A stretch of 61,056 nucleotides of DNA from a virus: positions 1 to 61,056 of IMG/VR virus record IMGVR_UViG_3300043256_000368, one strand, 5' to 3'. The position numbers and the translations under genes were made by a program. Shown here in pieces: positions 29,338 through 38,425 of this stretch; the stretch's first letter is position 1, and each line of letters opens with the position of its first letter. Below the pieces are notes generated by a model. It saw only the letters and a program-made list of their open reading frames with translations. It made no database searches and was not told where the DNA came from.

Positions 29338-31083
29338 GTGCATCCTGGACCGTCGATGGTAGCCGCGAAAAGTCCGCGAAAACGTCGCACACCGGTCAAG
29401 AAGCCCCGTACTCCATCCAAACCAAGTCGTCTCGCCAAGGCGAAACTAGCATTCGTAGAGCAAGGCGCCGACTGGAAAACCTGGGTTCGCAACGGAAACG
29501 ATGAGCGGGCAGCGTTCGAGGGGTGTGTGCCCGACGTTCTCGAAGCAGATAAGAAAGTAGCCTTTTTCGAGGAAGTCCTTGTCCTGACCAAGGACGGTCC
29601 GGTTCGGCCTTTCAAACTCGCCCCGTTTCAGGAACACGCCATCATCCGCCCACTGTTTGGCTGGAAGCGAGCCGACGGCCGGCGACGTTTCACCCACGCC
29701 TCCATCTGGATGCCACAAGGCAACGGGAAAACGACGTTAGCCGCAGGCATCACCGCGGTGCTCCTGTTGGCCGACGGTCAACGACGGGCCAAAATCTATT
29801 CCGCCGCCAACGACCGGGACCAGGCCGCATACATTTTCGATGAGTTGGCGATGATGGCGACCTGCTCCCCGATTCTGAAAAACCGTCTGAGTATCTGGAA
29901 GTCCACCAAAACCATCGTCTACAACGAAGTCTTGAACAGGTACAAGGCGATTTCCGCTGACGCCGCCTCCGCGGAGGGCAAGGCGCCGCACGGTCTAGTG
30001 ATCGATGAGATTCACGCATTCAACGACGCGGGCCGACGTCTCTTCGAAGCCCTCAAGTTCACGATGACGAAGTGCTTCAACAGCTTATGGGTGACGATCT
30101 CCACCGCCGGCAGAGCAATGGAGGGGATCGGGTGGGAGGAATATCAAAAGGCCCGCTCCGTTTGGGCCGGCCAGAACGAAGAGTCTTGGTGGAAATTCGT
30201 CTTTATCGCGGAAGCCGCAGTCGAGGATGATTGGACGGATCCGAAGGTTTGGAAGTCATCGAACCCGGCCATGGGGGTCACAATCACCATGGATCGTATG
30301 AAAGAGGACTTCCTGGAGGCATCACAATCGCCTCACGATGAGCTTATCTTTCGGCAGCGAAGGCTAAATCAGTGGACCAGCATCTCGGAGGATTTCATTC
30401 CGGCGAAGGCCTGGGACAAGTGCGGACGTGATCTGACGTTGGACGATTTGAAGGGAAAACGTTGCTGGGCCGGGTTGGATCTGTCGAGCGTATCCGACAC
30501 CAGTTGCCTATGCCTGGTGTTCAAACTGGAGGCGGACCTTCCTTTTGTGTGGCCGTTCTTCTGGATCCCCAGGTACGACAAGGTGAATCGTCCGCGCTCG
30601 GATATTGCTGAATTCATCGCGTGGGGGCACGCGGGTCATATCGAAGTGGTCGAGTCAAATGTGATCGACTATGCCGCCATCCGGGCCAAGATCAACGTCC
30701 TGAGAACGGAGTTCGGAGTCGAGGGGGTGGCTGCGGATCCGATGTTCGCCGGCCAGCTTCTACAGGAGCTCGAGGACGACGACCGAATACCGTCCTATGA
30801 GCACAAACAGAATTTCACTCAGATGACGGAACCGTGCCTGGATTACCAGCGCCGGTGCGTTTCGCAGAGATTGGCCCATGGCCGACATCCGGTACTTGAT
30901 AACCAAATGAGTCATGTCACACTGAAGAACGGGCAGGGAGACACGGTGATGCCGAAACGCGACAAAAGCCGCTGGCGAATCGACGGGCCTGTGGCGGCCA
31001 TCATGGCTCTGAATATGTTTATCAAGTTCAAGGACAAGCCTAAACCCCGCGGCGGGATGACTCGAGGCGTCGTATGGGTCTAA
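29338..31083 (+). CDS. terL: Terminase large subunit (HK97-like)
   Basis: The 581-residue protein is the packaging motor ATPase and nuclease. The ATPase has Walker A MPQGNGKTTL (about residue 125) and Walker B GLVIDEIHAF. The C-terminal nuclease, with an RNase H-like fold, has GLDLSSVSDTSCLCLVF, VAADPMFAGQ and the final WRIDGPVAAIMALNM. The basic N-terminus (SPRKRRTPVKKPRTPSKPSR) is typical of TerL linkers. The GTG at 29338 and the ATG at 29356 are both possible starts, and neither has a clear ribosome binding site. It packages DNA into the prohead through the portal encoded downstream. Confidence 0.95.
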   Translation: MHPGPSMVAAKSPRKRRTPVKKPRTPSKPSRLAKAKLAFVEQGADWKTWVRNGNDERAAFEGCVPDVLEADKKVAFFEEVLVLTKDGPVRPFKLAPFQEHAIIRPLFGWKRADGRRRFTHASIWMPQGNGKTTLAAGITAVLLLADGQRRAKIYSAANDRDQAAYIFDELAMMATCSPILKNRLSIWKSTKTIVYNEVLNRYKAISADAASAEGKAPHGLVIDEIHAFNDAGRRLFEALKFTMTKCFNSLWVTISTAGRAMEGIGWEEYQKARSVWAGQNEESWWKFVFIAEAAVEDDWTDPKVWKSSNPAMGVTITMDRMKEDFLEASQSPHDELIFRQRRLNQWTSISEDFIPAKAWDKCGRDLTLDDLKGKRCWAGLDLSSVSDTSCLCLVFKLEADLPFVWPFFWIPRYDKVNRPRSDIAEFIAWGHAGHIEVVESNVIDYAAIRAKINVLRTEFGVEGVAADPMFAGQLLQELEDDDRIPSYEHKQNFTQMTEPCLDYQRRCVSQRLAHGRHPVLDNQMSHVTLKNGQGDTVMPKRDKSRWRIDGPVAAIMALNMFIKFKDKPKPRGGMTRGVVWV

Positions 31084-31262
31084 TTATCTCAGCCATCCGG
31101 AACCTGGCTTTTCTGGGGGGCTTGGGTCTACTGTATTGGGGCCTTTCCGGCATCGATCCTCGTTGGGCAAAGGTCGCCGTTGGAATCATCCTGCTCGTTC
31201 TGGGTGTCCTGTCGTCACGAGGACGCGCTCAGAAGCCCGTCGACCCGAGGAGTCATTTGTGA
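31074..31262 (+). CDS. Small membrane protein
   Basis: A 62-residue protein has two hydrophobic segments (ISAIRNLAFLGGLGLLYWGL and AKVAVGIILLVLGVLSS) and a basic tail. It overlaps the end of the terminase gene by ten bases. A small membrane protein here could be a holin-like or packaging accessory factor, but no family is recognised. Confidence 0.6.
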   Translation: MGLIISAIRNLAFLGGLGLLYWGLSGIDPRWAKVAVGIILLVLGVLSSRGRAQKPVDPRSHL

Positions 31263-31269
31263 GACTGCG

Positions 31270-33396
31270 ATGATTATCGAAGCCTTGGTCAGCGCGCGCT
31301 CAGCCGTTCCACGGGGTCGGCTCCGTAGCCCCGGCAGCACGTACTTCAATCAACTGCTGGAATTCATCGACCCGATGCAGCGCACCGTTGCCGGTGTCTC
31401 GGTTAGCGATGACCTGGCCTGGAACACATCCTGCTTCTATTGTGGTGTGAACGTAATAGCTAACGGCTTCGCCTCGGCGCCGCCGGTGCTCTATCGTAAG
31501 GAAGATAACGATGATCGGGTTCCGGCGACGGAACACCACCTATTCGACATGGTGCAATCCGCACCGAATCCCGAACAAACATCCTTTACGTGGCTGCACA
31601 CGGCGTTGGCACACGTCTTGAGTTGGGGAAACTTCTACGCGGAAATCGAACGTGATCGATCGAGGCGCACCGAGTCTCTGTGGCCGCTCAGTCCGGACAG
31701 AGTCAAACCGCGGCGTGTGCAACCCGGGGAAAAACTGCGGGTGCACGGTTGGGACAACCGACGGATGACCGCGGAGACGGGTCGGATCGTTTATGAAGTA
31801 AAGACCGATGATCACCGGCGCCCGATTTTCCTGGATCGTGACAAGATGTTCCATGTGCCTGGGTTGGGCTTTGACGGGATCCAAGGATTCTCCGTCCTGC
31901 AACGGGCGCGTGAAAGTCTTGGTCTTGACATAGCGGCACAGAAATTCCAGAGCGCGTTCTTCGGTAACCATGCCGTGCCGGCTGGCTTCCTTAATGTGCC
32001 CGAAGGAACGGATGTCACGGCGGAAGATAAACTGATCGCGTCTCTTGAGGAGCACCATGCGGCCGCCGAGCAATCTCATCGGCTTGGGATTCTACCGGCG
32101 GGCGTCACCTTTCAGAAACTCACGATCGATCCTGTTGACGCACTGCTCATGGACGTGCGGAGGTTCACTACCGAAGAGTGGGCCCGTTGGTTGAACATCC
32201 CGATCCACTTTCTGAAAGACCTGACCAATTCAGGGACTCGTGCAAACATCACGCAAGAGACGCTCAACCTTGCGACGCATACGATTCGTCCACACCATGT
32301 CCGTTTCGAACAGGAACTCGGCCGAAAGCTGCTCACGGTGGATGAGCGCAGGAATAGGCGCTATTATTTCGAAGCGCGGACAGATTCGATCGTACGAAAC
32401 GACCTGCTGACCCGCTACAAGGCGTTCTGGCAGGCGGTCCAGGGTGGGTGGATGAGTGTCAACCAGGTGCGCAAGATGGATAATCGTAACGGGATCGGTC
32501 CGCAGGGCGACTTGTACCGATGGCCCGTCAATTCCGTCCCAGCGGACAAGGTTGCATCGGGCGAATACATGCCCGGCGGTCGCGCCCAACAGCGCGGTGG
32601 AAAGACCGACGATGGTCGGGGCGGTGGCGGAAGCGACGGAGGTAAGGGCCGGCGCGCTTCGAGCGTCTTAGGTCGTGCAACCCCTGCGGAGCCAGCGACT
32701 CAGATTGAGATCGTTGCGAAACCCGCACCCGCCGCGGTCATGTTTTCGTTGGCCAAGAGACTTCGCTTGATCAACGATCAGTTACCGGCATTTGACTACG
32801 CCTTCACCAGGGTAGTTGCGAAGGAGGTCAAGATCCTGACCGGGTTGCACCGCCGACACCAAGATCCAACCGAATTTCAGGAGAAGGTGGCTGCGTTCTA
32901 TGACGACCACCGTAAGGGCGTGGCGTTGTACGTGAAGCCGCTCTCAGCGGGCATCCTGGGTATCGTCAGGGTGGCGTTGGGATGCAAGGAAGAAATCGTC
33001 TGGTCATCCCTCGACAGCATTGCTGAGTCCATTGCTTCGATGCACTGCGATCGAATGCAAAGAGACGTGACGAACGAATGGTGGACGCCGTGGGATGGAC
33101 AACCGTTCACAATGCGTGGGGTACCCTCTGCTGAGTACGCGCTTAGCCGGTTGCACAATTGCGCGGTTGTAGAAGTCTGCAGGAGCTTGAATCTCAAGAT
33201 TGCGTGGACGTGCCTTTGCCCGCAGAATGAATTGGTGCGCGTTTGCCATGACCTCCAGGGCAAGATTGTAGTCGCCGGTGAACGCTTCACGGATGATATG
33301 GTTCCGATGTGGATGACCCACGGACTGAGGAGTCCACCGGTCGATTTGGGATGCAAGTGCCAACTCGAAGTCTTGGATTTAGGAGAAATCGTATGA
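31270..33396 (+). CDS. Portal protein with MuF-like C-terminal extension
   Basis: The 708-residue protein has an HK97-type portal core over roughly residues 1-435: TYFNQLLEFIDP, ATEHHLFDMVQSAPNPEQTS, FHVPGLGFDGIQGFSVLQRA, TTEEWARWLNIPIHFLKD and IRPHHVRFEQELGRKLL. A glycine-rich linker (about 440-485) leads to an extra domain of about 220 residues. It ends in CLCPQNELVRVCHDLQG and RSPPVDLGCKC, the cysteine-turn pattern of phage Mu F-like minor head proteins. Portals form the dodecameric ring at one vertex. HK97 portal has about 420 residues, so the extension is a fusion or late addition. Confidence 0.9.
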   Translation: MIIEALVSARSAVPRGRLRSPGSTYFNQLLEFIDPMQRTVAGVSVSDDLAWNTSCFYCGVNVIANGFASAPPVLYRKEDNDDRVPATEHHLFDMVQSAPNPEQTSFTWLHTALAHVLSWGNFYAEIERDRSRRTESLWPLSPDRVKPRRVQPGEKLRVHGWDNRRMTAETGRIVYEVKTDDHRRPIFLDRDKMFHVPGLGFDGIQGFSVLQRARESLGLDIAAQKFQSAFFGNHAVPAGFLNVPEGTDVTAEDKLIASLEEHHAAAEQSHRLGILPAGVTFQKLTIDPVDALLMDVRRFTTEEWARWLNIPIHFLKDLTNSGTRANITQETLNLATHTIRPHHVRFEQELGRKLLTVDERRNRRYYFEARTDSIVRNDLLTRYKAFWQAVQGGWMSVNQVRKMDNRNGIGPQGDLYRWPVNSVPADKVASGEYMPGGRAQQRGGKTDDGRGGGGSDGGKGRRASSVLGRATPAEPATQIEIVAKPAPAAVMFSLAKRLRLINDQLPAFDYAFTRVVAKEVKILTGLHRRHQDPTEFQEKVAAFYDDHRKGVALYVKPLSAGILGIVRVALGCKEEIVWSSLDSIAESIASMHCDRMQRDVTNEWWTPWDGQPFTMRGVPSAEYALSRLHNCAVVEVCRSLNLKIAWTCLCPQNELVRVCHDLQGKIVVAGERFTDDMVPMWMTHGLRSPPVDLGCKCQLEVLDLGEIV

Positions 33397-34571
33397 CGAC
33401 CGACAACAACACCGCCAACAACACCGCAGCAAGGCCGACGCACAACGTAGATCCTCCGGTACCGGGGACTCTGGCAGGCGTCAATGATGTCGTTGAAATG
33501 CTTAATGATCGTCAGGATGACTCTGCGCCCGAGGCGGATACGACAGGACCGGACCGTTGTGTCAAGTTTCGTGCCGACCCGATCGCTGGATCATCGCTCA
33601 GCGCGTTGCGCGCGTTGGATCCGGTGTGGCAAATACAATATGCGGCTGTCCCTGATTTATGCGCAGCCTGGCACTGGATCAACGCGATGAGCCAAGGGGT
33701 TAGCGATGACACGATCAAAGAGGCGATTGCAAACAGTGCGGAGCCCGCGGTCATAGCCGCGCGCCACCGGCGGATGCGGTCGTTGGAGCGCGTTGAAGGT
33801 GCGGTAGCCGTCCTTCCTATTCGGGGCGTCATTTTCCACCGTCCCAATATGTTCACGCGATGGGGGTTTGGCGTCTCTTCCGAAGAGTTCGGGCGTGTGT
33901 TCGATGAGATGGCCGCCAACTCCGACGTGGGCGCCATCGTCCTCGACATCGATAGCCCTGGCGGGATGCACGCGGGAACGGAGGACCTGGCGAACAAAAT
34001 CTTCCTAGCTCGGAAGGCTGGCCGACCGATCATCGCCATCTCGAACGACATGATGGCGAGCGCCGCTTACTGGATAGCCAGTGCGGCGGACGAAATAGTC
34101 GCATCGCGTGGGAGCATCACGGGAAGCATCGGTACGATTTTGATCCACACCGAATACAGCAAGGCACTCTCCGATGCGGGGATCGTTGTCAACATCATTC
34201 ACGCTGGGCAGTTCAAAAAAGAGGGCAACCCCTATGAACCATTGACGGAGAGTGCACGGAAACACATGCAGTCCCTCGTGGACTCGGCGTATGCCGACCT
34301 TATCAAGAGCGTGGCCAAACATCGGGAAGTAGAATTAGAAGTCGTCACGACGAAATATGGCCAGGGGAGGGTATACGGCGAGGCACAAGCGGTTCAACGC
34401 GGGTTGGTCGACCGCGAAGCAACGCTGGATGCCGTCTTGATTCAGTTGGGCGTGAAAAGTCCAGGAAAAGGTCAATCAATCGGCGGTGGAGATCACGGAC
34501 ACGGCTACGATTCGGCCCGACGCAGGGCCGCGCTCGGACGTCCGTTGCACTCGCCGGCGAGCACGAAATAA
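33393..34571 (+). CDS. S49 family head maturation protease
   Basis: The 392-residue protein starts at an ATG overlapping the portal stop. It is a ClpP/SppA-fold serine peptidase: GAIVLDIDSPGGMHAG (about residues 178-193) forms the oxyanion loop, the nucleophile is in NDMMASAAYW (about 216-225), and the general-base lysine is in FKKEGNPYE (about 273). ITGSIGTILIH completes the core. It probably cleaves scaffold and capsid delta domains during prohead maturation. The N-terminal 120 residues are polar and poorly conserved, and the C-terminus is glycine and basic rich. A promoter or terminator is not visible at its end. Confidence 0.92.
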   Translation: MTTDNNTANNTAARPTHNVDPPVPGTLAGVNDVVEMLNDRQDDSAPEADTTGPDRCVKFRADPIAGSSLSALRALDPVWQIQYAAVPDLCAAWHWINAMSQGVSDDTIKEAIANSAEPAVIAARHRRMRSLERVEGAVAVLPIRGVIFHRPNMFTRWGFGVSSEEFGRVFDEMAANSDVGAIVLDIDSPGGMHAGTEDLANKIFLARKAGRPIIAISNDMMASAAYWIASAADEIVASRGSITGSIGTILIHTEYSKALSDAGIVVNIIHAGQFKKEGNPYEPLTESARKHMQSLVDSAYADLIKSVAKHREVELEVVTTKYGQGRVYGEAQAVQRGLVDREATLDAVLIQLGVKSPGKGQSIGGGDHGHGYDSARRRAALGRPLHSPASTK

Positions 34572-34638
34572 ATCCTCGGTAAAGGTGCCGGCCGCGGCGG
34601 GTGGTGATTCCCGCCCGGCCGGTTTGGGAGTTCCGAAC

Positions 34639-35193
34639 ATGATCACTGATTGGAATCAATTTCTACTGGACGGACCGATCGCGGGGTTAATCCTCTCGGG
34701 GGGTGCTGTGGTCGCCGCTGTCTATTGTGTGCTTTGGGACTGGTGGTACCGGGCTAGTAGGTCACGGCGCCTCCATTTCCTGGAGTTGCAACGCAAATGG
34801 TCAGGTTCGGGATTATCGGCGCTCCACCCCACCGCACGCGCGCTAGTGTCCCGCGACATCGCGGCTTGGCGACGTCGTCACCTGAGAATGGATAGAGGCG
34901 CGTTGTGCCTGGACTTTAGGTGCGGATGCGGGTACCAGCGGCAGGCCGGCGCCAAACGATGGATTCCGATCTCGTGTGCGCAGCACCTGTCCAAGGTTCC
35001 GGGAACCTTCGGGAACCTAGTTGGAACTCCGCGACGAATACCCCTACGGGCGGAGCCACTCAAGACTGATTCGGACGGTGGGATCCTTATTGACGCAGAT
35101 TGTGCGAGAGACATCCTGAAACGGGTGAAACTCCACGGGTGGGTTAGGTGGCGCACCTGGGCTCGGCGGCTATTCTCCCGGACGGCCCACTGA
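34639..35193 (+). CDS. Membrane protein with cytoplasmic zinc-like motif
   Basis: A 184-residue protein starts nine bases after GGGAG. A transmembrane helix (GPIAGLILSGGAVVAAVYCV) is near the N-terminus, followed by a basic, helical region and CLDFRCGCGY, a short cysteine cluster. The remainder has KRVKLHGWVRWRTWARR near the end. No family is recognised. It is unclear whether it is structural or a host-membrane modifier. Confidence 0.5.
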   Translation: MITDWNQFLLDGPIAGLILSGGAVVAAVYCVLWDWWYRASRSRRLHFLELQRKWSGSGLSALHPTARALVSRDIAAWRRRHLRMDRGALCLDFRCGCGYQRQAGAKRWIPISCAQHLSKVPGTFGNLVGTPRRIPLRAEPLKTDSDGGILIDADCARDILKRVKLHGWVRWRTWARRLFSRTAH

Positions 35194-35205
35194 GAGGGGC
35201 GATCG

Positions 35206-35445
35206 ATGTGGATACTCGGGTGGGTTGTGTTCTGTATGACGGGGCCGTGCGCTGAGTTAGGATACACGCCCGAATACTGTGAGAATCGATGCCTGGCGCG
35301 GTGTGCTCCTAGGTTGCCGGGAGACTATTGGGGTGCCTGTGGCCCGGGTGATCTCGATGGAGACTTCGACGTGGACTTGGCCGACTATGCAATCGCCCAG
35401 CGAATTGGGAAACCGGAAACCGGAAAGTGGCCTGACGGGCCCTAA
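35206..35445 (+). CDS. Small exported dockerin-like protein
   Basis: The 79-residue protein has a short hydrophobic N-terminus (WILGWVVFCMTG) with a cysteine at residue 15, a cysteine-rich middle, and CGPGDLDGDFDVDLADYAIA near residues 45-64. The D-x-D-G-D-x-D-V-D-L-A-D-Y series is the calcium loop of a type I dockerin half. It lies in the capsid operon, just before the major capsid region. Such modules occur in Planctomycetota exported proteins, so it is probably acquired from the host. Export or surface exposure is likely, and partner unknown. Confidence 0.65.
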   Translation: MWILGWVVFCMTGPCAELGYTPEYCENRCLARCAPRLPGDYWGACGPGDLDGDFDVDLADYAIAQRIGKPETGKWPDGP

Positions 35446-35457
35446 TCGCTCGCCGGT

Positions 35458-35499
35458 AACGAAACCGGAATAATTGCGACGCATCGAAATTGGAATAAT
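35458..35499. repeat. Two 16-bp direct repeats
   Basis: CGAAACCGGAATAATT and CGAAATTGGAATAATT are spaced about 25 bases apart in the AT-rich gap before the next gene. They may mark a regulatory site. No promoter elements are convincing. Confidence 0.45.
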
Positions 35500-35561
35500 T
35501 ACCACTTGTTTGCGCCGCGTCGGCGCCGGCGCGCCGTAGCATCTAAGAGAGGACTCAGCTT

Positions 35562-35939
35562 ATGGCACTTTCCCAACCGATCGTAGCGCCCGTAAGCAAT
35601 AGGCGCGTGAAGATGGTCTACATCGCTTCGGACCTAGTCGTAGCCATGATGTCCGGGATCAACTGTCGGCTCCCAGATGGCCGACGTTTGCGGACCTTGG
35701 GGACCGACGTACCTGAATTCTGCGACGTGGATAATGTGACCTGGGACCATTCGCGGGGCTGCTTCGCCGTTCTTATAAGGCACAAGAGCTTCCCGGAGAT
35801 CCCGCACGGCGACCGCGTAGGGCTTTTGCGTGGCCCGGTGATGCAGATCGAGGGCGCTCGGTGGCGATTCCTCCTGAGCGCCAGGGTTAAGATTCGCTCC
35901 TGGTTGCGCAGTTGGCGTTTCGCCAGAACTGCCGAATGA
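35562..35939 (+). CDS. Hypothetical protein upstream of the capsid gene
   Basis: The 125-residue protein starts at an ATG preceded by AGAGAGG. It is a mixed alpha/beta protein (VYIASDLVVAMMSGINCRLP, then FAVLIRHKSFPEIPHGD). The C-terminus is basic and aromatic. No family is recognised. A non-coding gap of about 500 bases follows. Confidence 0.55.
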   Translation: MALSQPIVAPVSNRRVKMVYIASDLVVAMMSGINCRLPDGRRLRTLGTDVPEFCDVDNVTWDHSRGCFAVLIRHKSFPEIPHGDRVGLLRGPVMQIEGARWRFLLSARVKIRSWLRSWRFARTAE

Positions 35940-36312
35940 CGGTGCGATCGATCGTTTGAGCGTTTGTCCCCCGCTGTGCCCCGTCTCGCCCCGTCCATGG
36001 CCCATAGCCGCTCGCGGGGTCATTTTTTATCCGACTTTTGGTTTGTCGTGTCCTGCTTTACTGTCAGTGGGCCGTTGGGGCGACGTATGCGCAACCGTTG
36101 CCGTTAGGCAAACACCTCTACGGCATTGCGTTCAACCTTTGAATCTGCCAACCTTCGAACCACGTGAATAGGAAATATGCTCTGCCGATTTGACAGGGCC
36201 CATCGGCGCAGTATACTTCCCTCAGTTTGAAGCTGTCCGAGACGTGTGGGTGTCAGCCCCGATCTTAGATGATCAAACGCGTAGCGGCGGCGGTGGAAAA
36301 CGATCCGATTAG
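35940..36312 (+). other. Non-coding gap before the capsid terminator
   Basis: About 370 bases without a supported gene. A 71-codon frame (35956-36171) lacks a good ribosome binding site. I see no tRNA or convincing promoter. The gap ends at the strong terminator. Confidence 0.5.
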
Positions 36313-36362
36313 ATTCGGCGCGGACTGCCATCATAGGTGATGGTCCGCGCCGAATTTCTTTT
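36313..36362 (+). terminator. Strong intrinsic terminator before the capsid gene
   Basis: ATTCGGCGCGGA pairs with TCCGCGCCGAAT (12 pairs), extended by CCATCA/TGATGG around a TAGG loop with a three-base bulge, followed by TTCTTTT. This is a textbook intrinsic terminator. It stands only about 80 bases before the capsid ATG, so the capsid operon probably has its own promoter in the intervening segment, or expression is controlled by antitermination. Confidence 0.85.
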
Positions 36363-36440
36363 GCGCAAATGCGGCGGCTCGGACCCTCAATTGAGGATCT
36401 GAGTCGTTTTTCTTTGCGCCAAAGCACGGAGAGGCACACG

Positions 36441-37829
36441 ATGGCAACAGCAGCCCCAGCACTCACAACGAAAACCGGTTCGAGGAGCGTAGCGGACGGC
36501 CTGCGGGCTGGTTGGGAGACCACCGAGCGTTGTCAAAACGCCATGGTCTCCATGCTCGACGTCGCGGAGACCGAAAGTCGCCCTCTGACCGATGATGAGA
36601 AACGCGGTTACGACGAATTACAGGCGAACCACCAACGGGCCGTGGACGACATCAGACGGCGCCAGGAAATCCTCGAGATGAGGTCTGCCGCCGGTCGCAA
36701 CTACGGCTCCCCCGAGGGTGCCGATGACGGCGGCGGTCGCGCCGTGCCGGCAGACGGAGTCGAGGACGTTGAAACCGAAGCCGAACTGCCGTTTGGCAAG
36801 TTCGGCGAACAGCTTTTGGCTGTCTGCGCCGCTTCCCATACGGGCACACTAACTGATCCGCGATTGGGACGACTTAGCGCTGCCGCCACCGGGTTGAGCG
36901 GTGGCGTCGACAGCGAAGGTGGTCACCTCGTCCAAAAGGACTTCGCGGAAGGGTTGGTGCAAAAGACCCACCAGACGGGAAGTCTTCTCTCATTCACTCC
37001 GGGCGTGCGGCGGATCCAAATCGGACCTGGAAAGAACGGACTCAAGATTCGCGCTATCGATGAATCGAGTCGGGTGGACGGGGCACGAGCCGGAGGTGTT
37101 CAGGCTTATTGGGAGGGTGAAGCCGACGCCGTTACGGCGACCAAACCAAAATTCCGCGTCCTGGAGTGGACGCTCAAAAAGCTCACCGCCATGGTGTACG
37201 TTACTGAGGAACTCTTGCAGGACGCGGTTGCTCTCGAACAGGTGATTCGGGAGACCTTCGCCCAGGAGTTCGCGTTCAAGATCGAGGACGCCATCATCAA
37301 CGGTGATGGTGCTGGAAAACCGTTGGGAATTCTGTCCAGCGGTGCTCTGGTCACGAACGCCAAGGAAGGTTCGCAGGTCGCGGCCACGATCGTCGTCGAA
37401 AACCTGGTCAAGATGTGGGCTCGCCAGCACTCGCGTTCGAAGCGCAACTCCGTGTGGATCCAGAACGGGGATCCGTTCCCGCAGCTTGCGGTGATGAAGC
37501 TCGGCGATCACGGGATTTTCCTGCCTGCCGGCAACATTTCGGGCACCCCCTTCAACATGCTCCTCGGTCGTCCGTTGCTCGAGGCTGAGTACCTGCCGAC
37601 CGTCGGCGCGAAGGGTGACCTCCTGCTCTGCGATCTCAGCGAATACTGGATGATCGAGAAGGAGGCGTTGCAATCGGCAAGTTCCATTCACGTGCGTTTT
37701 GTCGAGGGTGAGGTTGCGTTCCGATTCGTATGGCGATTGGACGGGATGCCGATGTGGGACAAGCCACTCACGCCATACAAGGGTACCAAAACCCGTTCTC
37801 CGTTTGTTGTGACCGACGTACGGGCCTAG
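36441..37829 (+). CDS. Major capsid protein (HK97 fold)
   Basis: The 462-residue protein starts at an ATG six bases after GGAGAGG. The N-terminal 130 residues (TDDEKRGYDELQANHQRAVD and following) form the charged delta or scaffold domain. The rest has the HK97-fold order: LVQKDFAEGLVQKTHQTGSLLSF, EGEADAVTATKPKF, LKKLTAMVYVTEELLQDA, then AFKIEDAIINGDGAGKPLGIL, and a C-terminal VAFRFVWRLDGMPMW. It would self-assemble into the head and be matured by the upstream protease. The domain sizes fit the family. Confidence 0.95.
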   Translation: MATAAPALTTKTGSRSVADGLRAGWETTERCQNAMVSMLDVAETESRPLTDDEKRGYDELQANHQRAVDDIRRRQEILEMRSAAGRNYGSPEGADDGGGRAVPADGVEDVETEAELPFGKFGEQLLAVCAASHTGTLTDPRLGRLSAAATGLSGGVDSEGGHLVQKDFAEGLVQKTHQTGSLLSFTPGVRRIQIGPGKNGLKIRAIDESSRVDGARAGGVQAYWEGEADAVTATKPKFRVLEWTLKKLTAMVYVTEELLQDAVALEQVIRETFAQEFAFKIEDAIINGDGAGKPLGILSSGALVTNAKEGSQVAATIVVENLVKMWARQHSRSKRNSVWIQNGDPFPQLAVMKLGDHGIFLPAGNISGTPFNMLLGRPLLEAEYLPTVGAKGDLLLCDLSEYWMIEKEALQSASSIHVRFVEGEVAFRFVWRLDGMPMWDKPLTPYKGTKTRSPFVVTDVRA

Positions 37830-37896
37830 GCGTTCCGGAGTTTTCCGAACTATGCCGGCGACCGGGTTGTCCGTGTCGCAATTTGGAGACAGCACC

Positions 37897-38391
37897 ATGA
37901 GTTTGGGTTTTTCACTCGCTGAAAACGGTCATATTGTCCAGTCGCACCAACCTCAGACCGTCGCACCGACTACGACGGTCAACGGCGACGTAATCTCGAT
38001 GAAGGACTACGTGCGGGCGGAGTTCCTGCTCAGCATCGGCGACATGGACGGCACGGTATCGGACGGTCTTATCACCGTCGAGGCTTGTGACGATTTCGTT
38101 CCCACGGCTGTCGAGGCCATTCCCTTCCGGATCTACAAGGAGGAGACCCCGGCCGGCGACACGCTCGACGGAGGTGCCGACGTGCTGGCCGCCGGGTACA
38201 CGGTTCCGTTCGCGGACAACATCCATTACCTGATCGAGGTGCTGGACGAGCATCTTCCCGAAGGAAAACCGAACGTACGCCTCGTGTTTCACTCGGTCTC
38301 CGGTGGTACCACGGGATCGCTGATGCACTGCGCTGCGCTCTTGACCGGCGCGCGCTCGGCGAGTCAGGCGTCACCGACGGTGATTGCCTAG
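37897..38391 (+). CDS. Possible head decoration or capsid-proximal protein
   Basis: A 164-residue protein starts at an ATG after GGAGA. The longer frame at 37852 has no better site. It has strand-rich segments (VISMKDYVRAEFLLSIGD, then GLITVEACDDF), a turn, and a C-terminal segment (NVRLVFHSVSGGT). Similar proteins sit just after the major capsid gene in many phages and are thought to be decoration or head-completion proteins. The match is by pattern only. Confidence 0.55.
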   Translation: MSLGFSLAENGHIVQSHQPQTVAPTTTVNGDVISMKDYVRAEFLLSIGDMDGTVSDGLITVEACDDFVPTAVEAIPFRIYKEETPAGDTLDGGADVLAAGYTVPFADNIHYLIEVLDEHLPEGKPNVRLVFHSVSGGTTGSLMHCAALLTGARSASQASPTVIA

Positions 38392-38425
38392 ATAGTCGTT
38401 CCGCCTAAGTGAACGGAGACGTCAG

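Noticed and set aside
35956-36171. Small protein before the capsid terminator
   Set aside because: No good ribosome binding site and composition-driven residues rich in proline, cysteine and arginine.
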